From NCBI GenBank assembly GCA_029582265.1, contig CM055821.1, positions 41,239,004-41,303,003 on the forward strand: 64,000 bases of DNA. Reading direction: 5' to 3'. This DNA is from Zoroaster sp. YZ-2022. Taxonomy: Eukaryota > Echinodermata > Asteroidea > Forcipulatida > Zoroasteridae. The translations under genes and the position numbers were made by a program. The notes beneath the pieces were generated by a model. That model worked only from the letters and a program-made list of their open reading frames with translations, was not told the DNA's origin and made no database searches. Shown here piece by piece: positions 21,790 through 35,000 of the stretch (positions are counted from its first letter, which is position 1; each line of letters opens with the position of its first letter).

Positions 21790-23366
21790 ATTGTTCTTGT
21801 ATTTGGTATTGCTTTATTTCCTCGTAGAGCGTCACCCACGCGGCCTAGTCGGCCCACCCGGCCTGAAGGTCGGCCCACCCGGCCCACACCGGTAATGGTG
21901 CGATGTTTAACGGAACGACAAAATAACATGATTGATGTGAATATGGTGAGTATCCACATTGATTCCTGTTTTATATATCGGTGGATAACGAGGGTGGCGA
22001 ACAGAGATCCATAGGGTGGCGAACAGAGGGCTATTATGCATCTCTTGCTGTACACTGCTGTCCAGCATCCAGTGTTAATAGCACAAATCCCCAGCAGTCT
22101 ACTTAAAGGCCGTAGCATTTTGAATTAGTTGGATTACGAACTCTCCATACCTGAATATGTTAATTTTGAAAAAAATATAAAATAGAAAATGTACGTTTTT
22201 TTTAATTCTTGGTGGGAATTTTAATTGAGAAATTTAATTTATTAAAAACTCAATGATTGTTTAATTATTTTTTGCCGAAGCCAAAAGATAAGATTCTGCG
22301 CAACTGCCCTTCTCTTCAGCAGCTTGATTTGCGAACGTATTCCCCAGTATCTGAACCAGCACGTGCACGGCAGGAACAGTGAGCACATGTTGTTAGATGA
22401 GAAGCAGCACACAGTGGGCCAGGGTGGGACCAAAGTGAGCCAAAACTAAATTGTCCGTTATTTTGATGGCATATTAGACCCAGATGTGTTTTCGGACGCG
22501 CTGATGTCAATGAAAGTGTTTTAAATATTTATGACGTCATCAAAATACTGATTTCTGATTGGACTGCAGATGATTCACGCTCATAGCCTCAATTGCGGTC
22601 TTGCTGGTTTTAAATTACACTAATCGAGTGTACGCGTTACGGCTGTAAATTATTGTAAGGATAAAATTGTCGTTAAACAATTTGAAGAAGTTTGTACACT
22701 ATTGGTAATGTTTGTAAAAATGTTTCTAAAAGTATCTTTACTTTCTTTGAATCAAGAGATCCGTTAAACAACCAACCTGTGAAAGTTTCCGTTTATTTTG
22801 TGTCATTATCCGAGAAAATCATGAAAATGCATTTAGTTGTTTCGTATTAATTCCTACGTTGATCACAGAAAATCACAGGTCGCAGCTAATTTTGGTATCA
22901 AAATTTTGCTGAAAGATTAGCTTTAGGGAAATATGAGAATTTAGGCGGGAATCGGCGGGAATTTGTAGTTCCAACCATAGCTGAACCAAAAACGCTATAT
23001 TTTATATTTTTTAAACCAAATTCCTCAGTTTTTGGTGATGGAATCAAAAAACTATTTACAATCGACTTAATTTTTTATAAAATATAGACCATGCACTGGG
23101 TTTAGTTCAAGTTACATGACGATAGCTTCTGAAGCCCATAATGGCAAAAAATAACACCAGCATCCGACTTATTATCACATTTTTTCATTTGTTGAGATTG
23201 TAAGGCGTTCTACGGTTATTAAATATTCATTGTTTAAACTGTTTATATACAGTCGTATGGGGTCTTAGCAACCTAAAAATGTAAAAAGAAATCAAATCTG
23301 GCACACACACAAATGACCCTTTGGCACACTTTGGTTTCATCCTGGTCCACTGTGCAGCTGTGGCTT
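21790..23366. other. No recognisable feature
   Basis: Contains a short cggcccacccggcc duplication at 21840-21890 and otherwise unremarkable AT-rich sequence. No supported exon. Confidence 0.4.
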
Positions 23367-25235
23367 GTCTGGGACCACAATGTGGGTCGGTCGATTTGCG
23401 GCGATTTTCGTGTCAACTTTCGTATGGTACTTACGCGTGCCACGCGCACAACCAATTACTCGTTTCTATAATTAAACTATAAATAGGACAGTTTGTTTGT
23501 TTGTATTTATCAAGGAAAATAAAGGGGAAAATACACATTTTATTTAAAAACTTGGTGCCCCTGAAAGGACCATTTCTTGAGTTTGATTGACAGGCATGAA
23601 AATCATCTCTCTATCTGTACTTCAAATTTCTTTAAAATAAATTCCACGTACGAGTTGACATACGTGAGTACGAGGTAAGCGATCATTTCATGTCTTGAAC
23701 ATGACTGTGTACTAGACTTACATTCAACTAGCGTTTTGGACGATCGAACATGGTTGTTAAACCTGTCTGTTCTTATAACCATACATTCCTCAAGACACGC
23801 ATGATGTGACATTGGCCTTCATGACCTTAGCACGCAGTAGTGTCTGGAAAATTGTTTACCACTTCAATTGTATTCGCTTGTATAGTGTTCGTATGTATCG
23901 GCTCACGTTCATTTGAACGTGTATAAATGTGATTAAGAACACTTAGACATCCGAAACATTCTTATGTCTATATCCCAGAGGCCCATCGAGTTATTATCAA
24001 CGTTAACACTGGCAAAAAATCATCCATTTTGAAAAAAAGGGCCCTGCTTGGAAGCAAATTAGGACCACTTTTTCAGAGGCTAGTAGTGTATCCAAAATAC
24101 TCTAATTTGAAGTCAGACTCCCATATCATAACCGTTTTTGTCTGAGTATCCGGTTTAATTTAAAAAAAATCATTTTAGAGGACTATTAGCCTATTATAAA
24201 AGTCAATCTTTTTTAGTCCGGTGCTTCCTTGGCCGGCCAACCTGTGCACTCGCTACGCTGACGAAACGCGAGCGTACTGCGTATTTAAGAATGCGTGTGA
24301 CGCGCGCATGTAGTACCACTCTATGGGTACCACCGCAGTCATGGCAATAATAGACAGGTCCCCAGTCTATATCCTATCAAGGATATAGACAGACTGCAGG
24401 CGTACCACTCAAAGGACTTCATTGGATACGTTAACGCGTTGTGCTGAAAATCTGACGTCACGCTTCCAGGCTTGCGCGCGAGCTACCAACCAAGGTCAAA
24501 GTTCAGCACGGGGAAAAATATCGCGGCCAAGATCTGGCGTAATTCACGCGCCTCTAGCTCAGAGCGTGACGTCAGATCTTCAGGCTATGGCAGGAAATAC
24601 TGTGGTCCCTGGATTAGTCTATTGGCCCCGTCCTTGACTATGAGAGCGCCATCACATATGATACAGGAGTTCGCAGAGGGCAATTTGTATTGTAAGCATT
24701 GAGCGCCATTTTTTATGGACGGCCATCAATAACCAACAATTTTAAACATGTTAGCAAGAGATTCCGCCCACAATTAAACATTTTACACCGGATGTATTTA
24801 AGAGCAATATATCTTGATAAAGTATGTTGATTTTATCAGTGTTTTTCACTAATTACAGTATTTAAAACAAACATTGAATTTCCGGTTTTATTTTGCACTG
24901 GCGACCGCCCATAGTTTGGCAAACGTTACTATGGCTGTGACGTAGGAAATTATCACTGGTTAACCATTGGCGTGCGCTACTAGCTCCATTCTAGTATTAA
25001 CGGTTACCAGGGAAAAGTTTCACTTTGAAAACAAAATGGCCGCTGAGATGTCCTTTTTAGGTAGAAAAACTCTTCATATATACTTAGTACATTTTACCGC
25101 TAAATGGATACGATATGCACGAGGCGAATAGCACACGAGTTGGCATGCGTACGAGTTGTTACGCGTTGACCAAAATGAGTACGAATTAGCCAAAGTACGA
25201 GTTTTTCCATGCGGTGAGGCTGCATGTGTTTTGCA
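23367..25235. repeat. Direct repeat B, copy 2
   Basis: Same orientation as 9219-11099 and collinear with it over its full length, with scattered substitutions and indels. The nested hairpin core is kept at 24340-24640. Copies 1 and 2 sit on either side of segment A, about 14 kb apart. Confidence 0.85.
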
Positions 25236-25726
25236 CAGGCAGTGGATATTTTACCGGCAACGGTAAATTGAACCAAAACGCTATTTTACCGGTGGTCTTC
25301 CCTGATTGGTCAGTATTGTTGACGTCATCCGCTACTGAGCTTTGCATGCTTCGCATTCGATCGCGTGCGTGTTTGTTGTATACGACGTACGACGATCGCT
25401 ACTCGGAAAAAATGGCGACTCGTAATGTGTGGTGCCCGGGTGTGCCGGTAATTCGTCCACACTAGATCTTTTCAGCCGGTTAATCGGCCCACCACAGCAC
25501 GTTCTTGCTGGTTTTTTTTTTTAGGTGGCGGGCATGTGCCCGAAACACCTATTGTTTTTGTTCGGTTTTTTTTTCTTCTCCTTCTCCGGATAGATTGTCT
25601 ACAAAAAAACACATACTTCCGAACTTCACTTGAACTTGGAAATTGATATATACTTAGACCCTAATGTGTAGATGAAACAGAATTTGTGACGTCATGATTA
25701 GGTCATCAGATATCGAATTACGATAA

Positions 25727-26172
25727 ATCAAAGTTTAATATTTAAAAAAATCATCTCAACAACCACAAGAGGTAAATTCACAATTTTTGTACCATTGTAC
25801 AGATCGTTGATTGTCCAAAATATTTACAAAAAGGTGACCCCAATTTGACCTTACTTCCTGTCCAAACCGGAAGTCAAATTTTTATAATTAACAAAAATCA
25901 TATCTGAACAACCACAAGATGTAAATTAAAATTTGTTGTACCATTGTACAGATCGTTAATTGTTGAAAAATATTTACAAAAAGGTGACCCCAATTTGACC
26001 TTACTTCCTGTCCAAACCGGAAGTCAAAGTTTAATATTTAACAAAATCATATCTCAACAACCACGAGGTGAATTCAAAATGTTTGTACCATTGTATAGAT
26101 TGTTAATTGTCGAAAAATATTTACACAAGGTACCCAATTTGACCTTACTTCCTGTCCAAACCGGAAGTTGGC
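25727..26172. repeat. Tandem repeat, three units of ~150 bp
   Basis: Three successive units start near 25727, 25877 and 26025. Each contains 'tcaacaaccac', 'gtaccattgtacagatcgtt' and 'gaccttacttcctgtccaaa'. Divergence between units is modest. Non-coding. Confidence 0.9.
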
Positions 26173-26798
26173 TAGTTCAAATCATTGAAATGGACTTCAA
26201 ACAAATCATCGTTGGTAACCACATCACTTTTTTTTTAGGGTACACTTTAATATGAAAAAAATAATAATGCAAAGTTTCTTTTAAAAACATTCTGACGTCA
26301 TCATCACTGCCCTGACAAAACCCGAACACCTATGTGTTTGTAATATAACAAACACTTAAGTCTAGTTTTGTTTTGTTGGTTTTTTTTACCCATGGGAAAA
26401 TCTCTGCATATCTGGATGCTCCGCCAATCATCACATTGAATGTTTGTATATTCCATGCTACACAATCATGAAAATATTGCCATGTAAATGTAGCCCATTT
26501 GGACTCCTCCATGCTTGTACCATAGCTCCATGCTTGTACATTGTACAACGGAGGAGTCCTACCTCACTAACTGCACGTGTGTACGCTGTTTTATCTTCGT
26601 ACGGCGTCGCAACGCTGCACTTGCTGGCATAGAGCATCGAGGAATCCCATGCATGGAGGCAGCTGCTTGGAATGCTTATTTCATAATTATGTAATTCTTT
26701 GTGGTTGTATTTTGGTTTAACAAACTGTCGCCGTGGCCCTATAGCAAGTGGTGTTATTATTGAACAGTACGCAAAGCTCAGCAGCGGATGACGTCAAC
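26172..26798. other. No gene; half of an inverted repeat at the gap edge
   Basis: 'gcaaagctcagcagcggatg' followed by acgtcaac at 26771-26798, next to the gap, is the complement (one mismatch) of 25320-25347. The repeat unit probably continues into the gap. Confidence 0.45.
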
Positions 26799-27298
26799 NN
26801 NNNNNNNNNNNNNNNNNNNNNNNNNNNNNNNNNNNNNNNNNNNNNNNNNNNNNNNNNNNNNNNNNNNNNNNNNNNNNNNNNNNNNNNNNNNNNNNNNNNN
26901 NNNNNNNNNNNNNNNNNNNNNNNNNNNNNNNNNNNNNNNNNNNNNNNNNNNNNNNNNNNNNNNNNNNNNNNNNNNNNNNNNNNNNNNNNNNNNNNNNNNN
27001 NNNNNNNNNNNNNNNNNNNNNNNNNNNNNNNNNNNNNNNNNNNNNNNNNNNNNNNNNNNNNNNNNNNNNNNNNNNNNNNNNNNNNNNNNNNNNNNNNNNN
27101 NNNNNNNNNNNNNNNNNNNNNNNNNNNNNNNNNNNNNNNNNNNNNNNNNNNNNNNNNNNNNNNNNNNNNNNNNNNNNNNNNNNNNNNNNNNNNNNNNNNN
27201 NNNNNNNNNNNNNNNNNNNNNNNNNNNNNNNNNNNNNNNNNNNNNNNNNNNNNNNNNNNNNNNNNNNNNNNNNNNNNNNNNNNNNNNNNNNNNNNNNN
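26799..27298. other. Assembly gap of 500 N
   Basis: A run of exactly 500 undetermined bases, a round number suggesting a placeholder gap. Open reading frames drawn across it are meaningless. Confidence 1.
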
Positions 27299-27936
27299 GG
27301 AAAACCCTGAATTACGAAAAAAGAATGTCACTCCCAGTTCCCAGAACCAATGCTATTTATCTTGAAGAATAATTACTCTGCTCCTACTGTTCTTCAACCA
27401 TGTAAGCTTCAAAATCTCGACATTTTCAAGTAGTACAAACTACAAAATACTAATATATGTAATTTGTTTGGGTGTGTGTGTGTGTGGGGGGTTGAGGCTA
27501 TCAGTTGCATTGTCTTGAAATATTTTCATGTTATACCTGCAATTGTTGGCAGAGAGAGGGTCTTGAAAGGAGGACATGTCCTCTGATCTTCTTTGAAAAT
27601 CTTGATTGGATGCACCAGTAACAAACCTGAAGTTGGTATAGAAATCTTCTTGAAAACTCTTATTCAGTGGAATGTCTGCTAGTAACTAGGGTGTGGTAGG
27701 CTTCGTTTGCTGACACCCATTCACATACGTAGGTGACATGATGAACTGAGCATTCGACTCTGTCCATCTCACTCCATTTCATCTATGGACCAACATGAAC
27801 AAACAATCTTACAAAGAAAGATTGCTGTTAGTACTCACGGTTGAGAAATGAGACTGACCACAAAAACATAACAATAGCCAGCCACGAATAACACATGTAT
27901 TCTACTTTGACTAATTGTTAGTGCTACTGTACACTT

Positions 27937-27937
<1 letters not shown>
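27299..27937. other. No recognisable feature
   Basis: A short (GT)n at 27472-27485. Nothing else recognised. Confidence 0.4.
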
Positions 27938-28180
<243 letters not shown>

Positions 28181-28859
28181 AGGGTGTAAGACGTGTGTTT
28201 TTGAGCTCGTAAATCACTTTTTGGCCGTTTATACTACAAGTTTACTATTTTTTGTATATCATTGTATTTCGTATTATCTATAGATTCATATTATTCGTCC
28301 TTCTATGTCAGATTATCGGTATTTGTTATGGTTTTGGGAGTTTTGGTTTGGTTTTCGGTTGGTTTGGTACTGTGGACGTGCATCTAGCCAACCAAGCAGA
28401 ACCATTACAAGGAGTCAAGCAGGACACTACACCAACGAAGCCTATGTTCCTAGGTGGTGCTTTCTGGGCCCGTCTCCAGGAACAATGAGTTGTCTTCTAC
28501 GCACAGGACAACGTTTCTGTGCGTACTTACGACCATTTTCTCAAAATCTATTTCTCCCGCACATATAACCGACGCATCACGTATTAGAAATGCCGCATTG
28601 CATCTACATGTCCTCAGGAACGGCAGCCTTCGACGTCATGAAAATGGCTGAACCGACGGCTCCTTTCTCGAGGTCATGCCGCTATCGCCCACCACTCGCA
28701 TGACTTTATCAAATGTTTCCCAGAAATACCAAACATGGTTAATTAACAATCTCCAACTTTTGTGGTGGTTTCACAAATTCGTTCCGTTCCTCTGGGTTTT
28801 CAACAAAACAACTAGCTCATATCCGGTCCTTCGGAGACAGGTTAGCGTGTTATTGGACA

Positions 28860-28992
28860 AGAACATCGCACCGCCAGCTTACATCAGTTTTACATGCCGG
28901 CGAAAACTACCGGTTTCATTTCAACAGAATCCACCGGTGTTTCCAGTGTGGTGGACTCGGCCATCGCGCGTTCGTCGGAAGGAAAACCGACT
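28860..28992 (+). pseudogene. LINE ORF1 remnant with CCHC zinc knuckle
   Basis: In one plus-strand frame, 28882-28989 reads ...NYRFHFNRIHRCFQCGGLGHRA followed by basic sequence and a stop. The pattern C-x2-C-x4-H matches a gag-type zinc knuckle as found in ORF1 proteins of L1/Tx1-type LINEs. The final cysteine is replaced or lost. It lies 2 kb upstream of endonuclease and RT remnants in the same orientation (30900-34170), which supports one decayed element. Sequence from about 28250 to 28860 is probably earlier ORF1 with broken frame. Confidence 0.65.
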
Positions 28993-29402
28993 AATGACAA
29001 CAACGACAACAACCCACTAAATCCACGTCAGTTTTCATTCATGGTAAGTCTGATCCCAACACCTCCCAAACAATCTGATACCGATAACGCTTCCTCAGGG
29101 CGACCCCTTAGTGGTGTGCCTCCGGTCGAGCTACCGGCGACGGCGGATCCGGTGGCATCACCGACCTCGAACCCGACCGCAACCCTTTGTGGTCCTCGCT
29201 CAGCGTCTCTTCGCGGAGACGTAACCCCTCTCATCGAATCAACCTCTAATCATATCTGGGGTCGCCCCTCGTCCCGCCCACCTTCTCTGATGCAGTACAA
29301 AAGGAATTAACACCTCCCCAACACCTCTGACCTCTCCAACAAATTCACTCTCCTCCAATCCCCTTCCCCAAAAACTCAAGCGAGTCACAAAACCTATGTA
29401 GG

Positions 29403-29935
29403 TTGACCCTCCTCCCCACCCAAACGCCTTCCAATCCTAACCCCAAACCCTCCCACCCCAAACCCTCCACCCCAAACCCTCCGACCCCAAACCCTCGACC
29501 CCAAACCCTCCGACCCCAAACCCTCGACCCCAAACCCTCCGACCCCAAACCCTCCGACCCAAACCCTCCGACGCCAAACCTCCGACGCCAAACCCTCGAC
29601 CCTAAACCCTCCGACCCCAAACCCTCCGACCCCAAACCCTCCGACCCCAAACCCTCCAGACCCCAAACCCCAAGCCCACCGACCCCAAGCCCTGACCGAC
29701 CCCCCAAGCCCACCGACCCCAAGCCCGACCCAAGCCCACCGACCCCAAGCCCACCGACCCCAAGCCACCGACCCAACCCACCGACCCAAGCCCACCGACC
29801 AAGCCACCGACCCCAAAGCCCACCGACCCCAAGCCACCGACCCCAAGCACCGACCCCAAACGCACCGACCCAAACGCACCGACCCCAAACCACCGACCCC
29901 AAACCTACCAACCCAAACCCACTACTCCTGCCCGA
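29403..29935. repeat. C-rich minisatellite (ccgaccccaaaccct)n
   Basis: About 530 bp of degenerate tandem repeats of a roughly 15-bp unit 'ccgaccccaaaccct'. From about 29670 it shifts to 'ccgaccccaagccca'. Strand asymmetry is extreme, leaving the minus strand G-rich with G-quadruplex potential. Long Pro-rich and Gly-rich ORFs here are repeat artefacts. It lies inside the Tx1-like LINE region between ORF1 and ORF2 remnants. Confidence 0.92.
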
Positions 29936-30895
29936 AACCCCGCCTCCCCTGCCCGTACCTCGCTTCCCTGCCCGTATACCGCCATCCTTCCGAATCCCGC
30001 CACCCTGCCCAAACCCCGCCACCTACCCCCGCCTCCCCTACCCGAAACCCCCCCCACCACCTCCATCCTCGACACCCCCCAACAAAACATTCACCTCATC
30101 ACTCCCTTAAAGTCTCTCCTACACCTTCCAAACCTACGACCTCCACCCCAACACACCAAGACATATATCCTCCGCACCTCCACACCTTTATCCCAGTCTA
30201 CTGACCAGGAGACTGACAGTGAGCTGTGGGAAGACTCTCAGGGCGACGTGCTCGCCCTCGAGGTCTACCGCTCCAAGCACTCTCTCCCTGCGCGAACTGC
30301 AGCGTTTCCTGTCTGCTGTAAAAACCAAAAGAAACCGCCACAATAGCAAAACGTTCCGTCAATATCCCTAGCCTTGTCAAACAACTCAAACAACTACGAA
30401 CCACCCCAACCTCACTAAAAGATTGCAGCAGAGACTCACGAAACTCGTAAGAACTTTAGACAAATAACTTTTATTAAACTTTCTCAATGGATACTTTGCT
30501 TTCCTTTCCTTTCTTGCGATGACACTGTCTCACTCCTCCCTAAATACTGGAGCTGCAGTTCTGCCATAAAAATGCCTCGATTCATCTTATATCTGATTTA
30601 CACAATTGCCCTGATTAATTTTTCTTCAGAAACATAATTTAACCGAAAATAGTCCATGTTGGAACATATGGTCTACCCATCCCCATCTGCCCCAAGCCCA
30701 ATACTGGATCTGGATCACTACCCTTATAAAAATAAAACAATTGACATTTACTTTCTCAAATTATTTCTGATGGTCATCCTGTATACAAAATCTTCCATAA
30801 TAACACTTTTTTCACCTCTATAATTTTTAATTCCCCAAGATGATAAACTGGCCCTAAAATCAATTACTTCTTTTCGCGATCATTGCGATCAGCGT
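29936..30895. other. Decayed LINE interior
   Basis: C-rich sequence fading into AT-rich sequence between the minisatellite and the endonuclease remnant. Probably the ORF1/ORF2 boundary region. No intact frame. Confidence 0.35.
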
Positions 30896-33800
30896 GACAG
30901 TGACGTGTCATCGTCATCGGAGGCGACTTCAACTGTACGGATAACCCCTTCTAGATCGTCTGCGTGCGCCGATCGAGCATAAACAAAACAAAATTTCCTG
31001 GCCCTCAAAGATGCAGTGAACGCACTGTCCTTGCGTGATGTCTGCGCCGGACTCCAACCCCACTGAACAACAATTTACTTGGCATCGAAACAATCCGTCT
31101 TCTGAGTCTGGCTCATCTAAAAGCTAGACACGATCGTTTCTCTCACTTCGACTTTCTTTCTTCAATCACACACTGTAAATTACACCTGTTCCTCTCCGAT
31201 CATTCTGCGTTTCTCTCTCTATCAAACTCCTCCGCTCAACAGAAAGGGCGCTACTGGCACTTCAATAATACATTCATCTCTGACAAAATTACTTAGAAAT
31301 TATTAGTTCCTGCTGGTCTAATTGGCAAACCCCAAAAACTCTTTCCTTCTCTAAATTCGTGGTGGGATTTCGGTAATCCACATCAAATCCATTTCAAAAT
31401 TTATAGCCGCAAAATTGCGCAAGAAAAAACAGAAACTCTTCAAATTGAACTTAATTATATACGATTTACAGTCGCGCCAGACCTCACGCCTTAAGCTAGA
31501 GGGTCCTCAAAACAAAAATGAACTAACCTTGCTTTTAAAAATCGGGCTCAGGGCGCTCTCGTCAGATCGTTTTCAACACCTCAATGAAGTAGAACGTGCT
31601 CTTCTTATTTATTCAATATCGAAAAATCGCACTCTATTTCTAAATCCTTTTCACATATCGTCTCGAATCTGGCCAAATTACAGAAAACCCCACCGAAATT
31701 AAACACACACACAAAACTTTTATAAAAACTTTAGTACGTGTCCCGACTGACGAGGCGCATTAATGAAATCACTCAGAGCCTCGATAGACTTGAAACTCAA
31801 GAGGCGAGGACCTCGATTGTCCTCTTTCTCGAACTATATCTCGCCGTCGAGCAGCTTGGCAAAAACAAAACCCCGGTCTAGACGGACTCACCGAATTTTT
31901 CCAAGTTTTCTGGCCCATTCTAAAAATGACTATCTCGATGTTTAAATTCTTCTTAATTTCCGGTTCTCTTCCTCGCTCTTTCTCCCGTGCTGTCATTACT
32001 CTTATCGAAAAGGAGATCTAGTCCAATATACAAACTGGCGTCCGGTCTCGCTTCTCAACTCCGACTACAAAATCTATAAGCTGCTCGCCGGCAGATTAAA
32101 CAGTGTGTTCATGGCATTAAACAAGATCAAACTTACTGTGTTCCGGAAAGATCCATTTCGATAACATTTCACTCATTCTTGACTATTTCCTTCTCTAATT
32201 TCAATAACTCTCCCTTAGCTGTGGTCAACAGACCAAGAAAAAGCTTTCGACAACGTTGACCACGACTACCTTTGGAACAATGAGGGCCATGGGCTTTGGG
32301 GAGCGTTTTCTGCGCCATATTTTCTACTATACAGCGGTTCAGGCCTCATTAAGTCTGCGGTTCCCTGACTGCTCCTTCCCCTTCGAGAGGAATTCGTCAG
32401 GATCCCGCCTCGGACTGCTTTATTCTATCACAATTGAACCTTTCCTCAATAATTTACGCTCTAAATTAAATAAAAATAGTACCTTGCTCCCCGAAACGGA
32501 TACTTTCTGTTGCGTGTCGGCGTACGCGGACGATATTAAAGTTGTTGTCGCCTACGATGTGGGTTTCAGCGCGATCGAAAGGCGTAGCTATTTCAGTCGC
32601 GCCTCTGCTACTCGTCTTAACTATAAAAGTCCAGGGGTTATGGGTTGGATCGTGGGTCGGACGAAAGACAGGCCTCGGTTTCCAATGGAACGAGGGCTAC
32701 CATCTGTGAGTTCACAGGAAATACATTCCATATGAAAAACAAACTGGACCAAATGTGAAAAACTCTCTAAACTTTAAATTCTTGGAAAACTCTCTCTTGC
32801 TCTTTCTTTCAAAGGTCGCATACTTGGCCAATCAGTTACAGCTTCAAGAATTTTCACTGTTTGCCACAATTGACCTCCTCCCTCTGTTCTAGTGAACTCC
32901 AGAAATGCTCATCGATTTCGTCTGGCCCAAAAAAAACACCACCTTAAAAAGAAATTCTCTTCAAAAAACTGACAGAGGGGACTCGGCCTTGCCTGCCTCA
33001 AGCACGCGTCTTCACCTCGTTTACCCAAATCAACGCTTCTTACAAAATTCCTCGCATCCTGCCTTCTTTTTTTCAAACACTATCTCCATAATTATCAAAA
33101 GTTAAATTTAGATATCATTTTTCTTTACCAACTAAATCCAAATTGTTTTCTGCTCTCCTAGATATTATACTGAAGTTATGCGTGCTTGGATGGCTACCGG
33201 AGCTCAACTTCAAATAACACACGATGTCTCAGCCATGTTCAACCTCCCCATTAACAGTTCTATTCTTAGTCTTGCAGCTGACGATGAGGCATCTGCTAAG
33301 GTCGTGCCGTTCTCTGCTCGGCTCCTAGCGTGTGGAATAAAAATTGCGCCACGTCATTAACCCCACCACCGGAGGATGGATCGTGGTCGACGACTTTTCT
33401 CAGAAACACCAAGAGCACGCCCACTCTCCCGCCGCCTTCTCAACTCCGATCTTCAACGTCTGCCTCTGTTCTCATCGCATGTTTCCTTCGTTCTTCAACT
33501 CCAAGGTTTTCTTCACGCTCCCGCTCTTATTCTTTGCACCAGTCACCAGCCAGATCTGCCCCTAAACATCAAGATTTCATCAACACCAAGGACTCTCCAC
33601 CATCCAAATTAATCTACGCCTTTATTAATTCACGTGAACCATCTTGAACTACACCATCACTTTCTGGCACCTGCAAAGCTTCCTCGACAAAGACAATGAA
33701 ATACAGTGGAAACAAATGTAGAACTCCACCACAAAGAAACGGGGGATATGCAATTAAACTAATGCATAACATCATTCCATCTCTACCAGTCCTTCAACAC

Positions 33801-34170
33801 CTCAACCCCGATATCTCTTCCTCTTGTGGATGGTGCGGTGAGAGGGCACGATCTGGCACATGTTCATCACCTGTCCTTCTTCAACCAGCCCTCAACCTTC
33901 TGCCTCATCTGTCTACTGCTTCCTGATCTTCAGCTGAACTTTAACATCTACTGGGCACTAATTCCACACGCTAGGCGCCGCAGTAAGGAGGCTGTGAGGC
34001 TGGCCAATTTTCTCATCGTCAGCTGTAAGTATGTTATATATAACCTTATCCACTCTCGTTACACTGATCCTCTAATAATCTGGCGTTTTCTCCTGCAAAA
34101 CAGAATTCTTCTTGAATACAATTTCTATAAACTTTCTCATACCTGTACCTTTAAAACAAATGGTCAATAA
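30896..34170 (+). pseudogene. Tx1-like LINE ORF2 (endonuclease + RT), decayed
   Basis: Plus-strand ORF2 split over several frames. The apurinic endonuclease is represented by VIVIGGDFNCTDN (30910-30945) and by SDHSAF (about 31197) followed by GRYWHFNNTFISDK (about 31246). RT motifs follow: KLLAGRLNSVF (32080), the motif-A block STDQEKAFDNVDHDYLW (32226-32275), then RAMGFGERFL, GLLYSITIEPFLNNLRSKL (32415) and the catalytic SAYADDIKVVVA (32518-32555). C-terminal remnants with LDKDNEIQWK and a Cys-containing region run to about 34170. The DQEKAFDRVDHxYLW style of motif A is characteristic of the Tx1/L1 side of LINEs. There are multiple frameshifts, so it is non-functional. Confidence 0.85.
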
Positions 34171-34800
34171 ACAATGCTCTTTTTACCATCGTTAATAGGG
34201 AGTTCACATGGCTGTTCTACCCGCCATTCATCTCTTTCTTATAAGAACTTTTTGTATTTATATTTAAAGGTTCCTCTTTGTTAATTTTGCTCATTTTGGA
34301 AATTTCTTTGTAGCCTCTATGTTTTTTTGGGTTTAAAACTTAATTCAAAATTAACTTCACTGACTCCTTATACAACCTATATTTAATGTTTTCTTTTGAA
34401 TGTTTACAATTGTTTAATTAGTGTAATCTTACTTTAGTAATTTTCTTCAAATCGAAATACCACTTTTTGTTAAATATTTCATGATACATTCTTTGTAAAA
34501 TTGTGTTCCTTTTGGAAATATCTTTGAAAGTCTCTGTGTATTTGATTAATGTTTCACCTCTAATTAAGCATTATTGTATTGTTGTACAACCTGTGTATAA
34601 GTTTCTGCTTTGTGTTTATACAATTGTTAAATTAATGTAATATTACTTTTTTTTCCTTCAAAAGGAAATTCCACTTTAATTGACTGTAAAATTGTTTATT
34701 TACTTTTCCTTTGCAGTTATTACTGCTTTTTTACATGTATATTTATTTTCAAATGGAAGTGTAATGTTTATTGAGTGAATAAAGTCTCCATTTGAAAAGT
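34171..34800. other. AT-rich LINE 3' flank
   Basis: T-rich sequence with no coding signal. It could be the 3' UTR of the Tx1-like element. Confidence 0.35.
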
Positions 34801-34804
34801 CAAA

Positions 34805-35000
34805 AAGTCTCTCTCTCTCTCGTTCTTGCCTTCCCTTTTGTTATAAGTCCCCACAACCTTGCCAGTGCCTGCGCACCTACAGTCACGCACCGTAGTTGTG
34901 GGGACATACACCTCGCTCTGAGACACAGTTGTGGGGACATGAAAATGTCCCCACAGATCTAACGTTCTTGCCATCCCTTTGTTACAAGTCCCCGTAACCT
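34805..35000. repeat. Short nested repeats around 'tgtggggacat'
   Basis: 'cgttcttgcc' and 'ttgttataagtcccc'/'ttgttacaagtcccc' recur at 34822-34860 and 34964-34995 as a direct duplication. Between them 'gttgtggggacat' appears twice (34895, 34927), followed by its complement 'atgtccccac'. It forms a small hairpin-prone cluster before the tandem array. Confidence 0.55.

Noticed and set aside
26717..27372. ORFs of ~200 codons spanning the gap
   Set aside because: Made almost entirely of undetermined bases.
29403..29935. Possible telomeric or subtelomeric repeat because of 'aaaccct'
   Set aside because: The unit is about 15 bp with ccgacccc, not a TTAGGG-type repeat, and it lies inside LINE remnants.
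29345..30110. Long Pro-rich and Gly/Val/Trp-rich ORFs on both strands
   Set aside because: They are translations of the 15-bp C-rich minisatellite. Both strands and several frames are open, as expected for such repeats.
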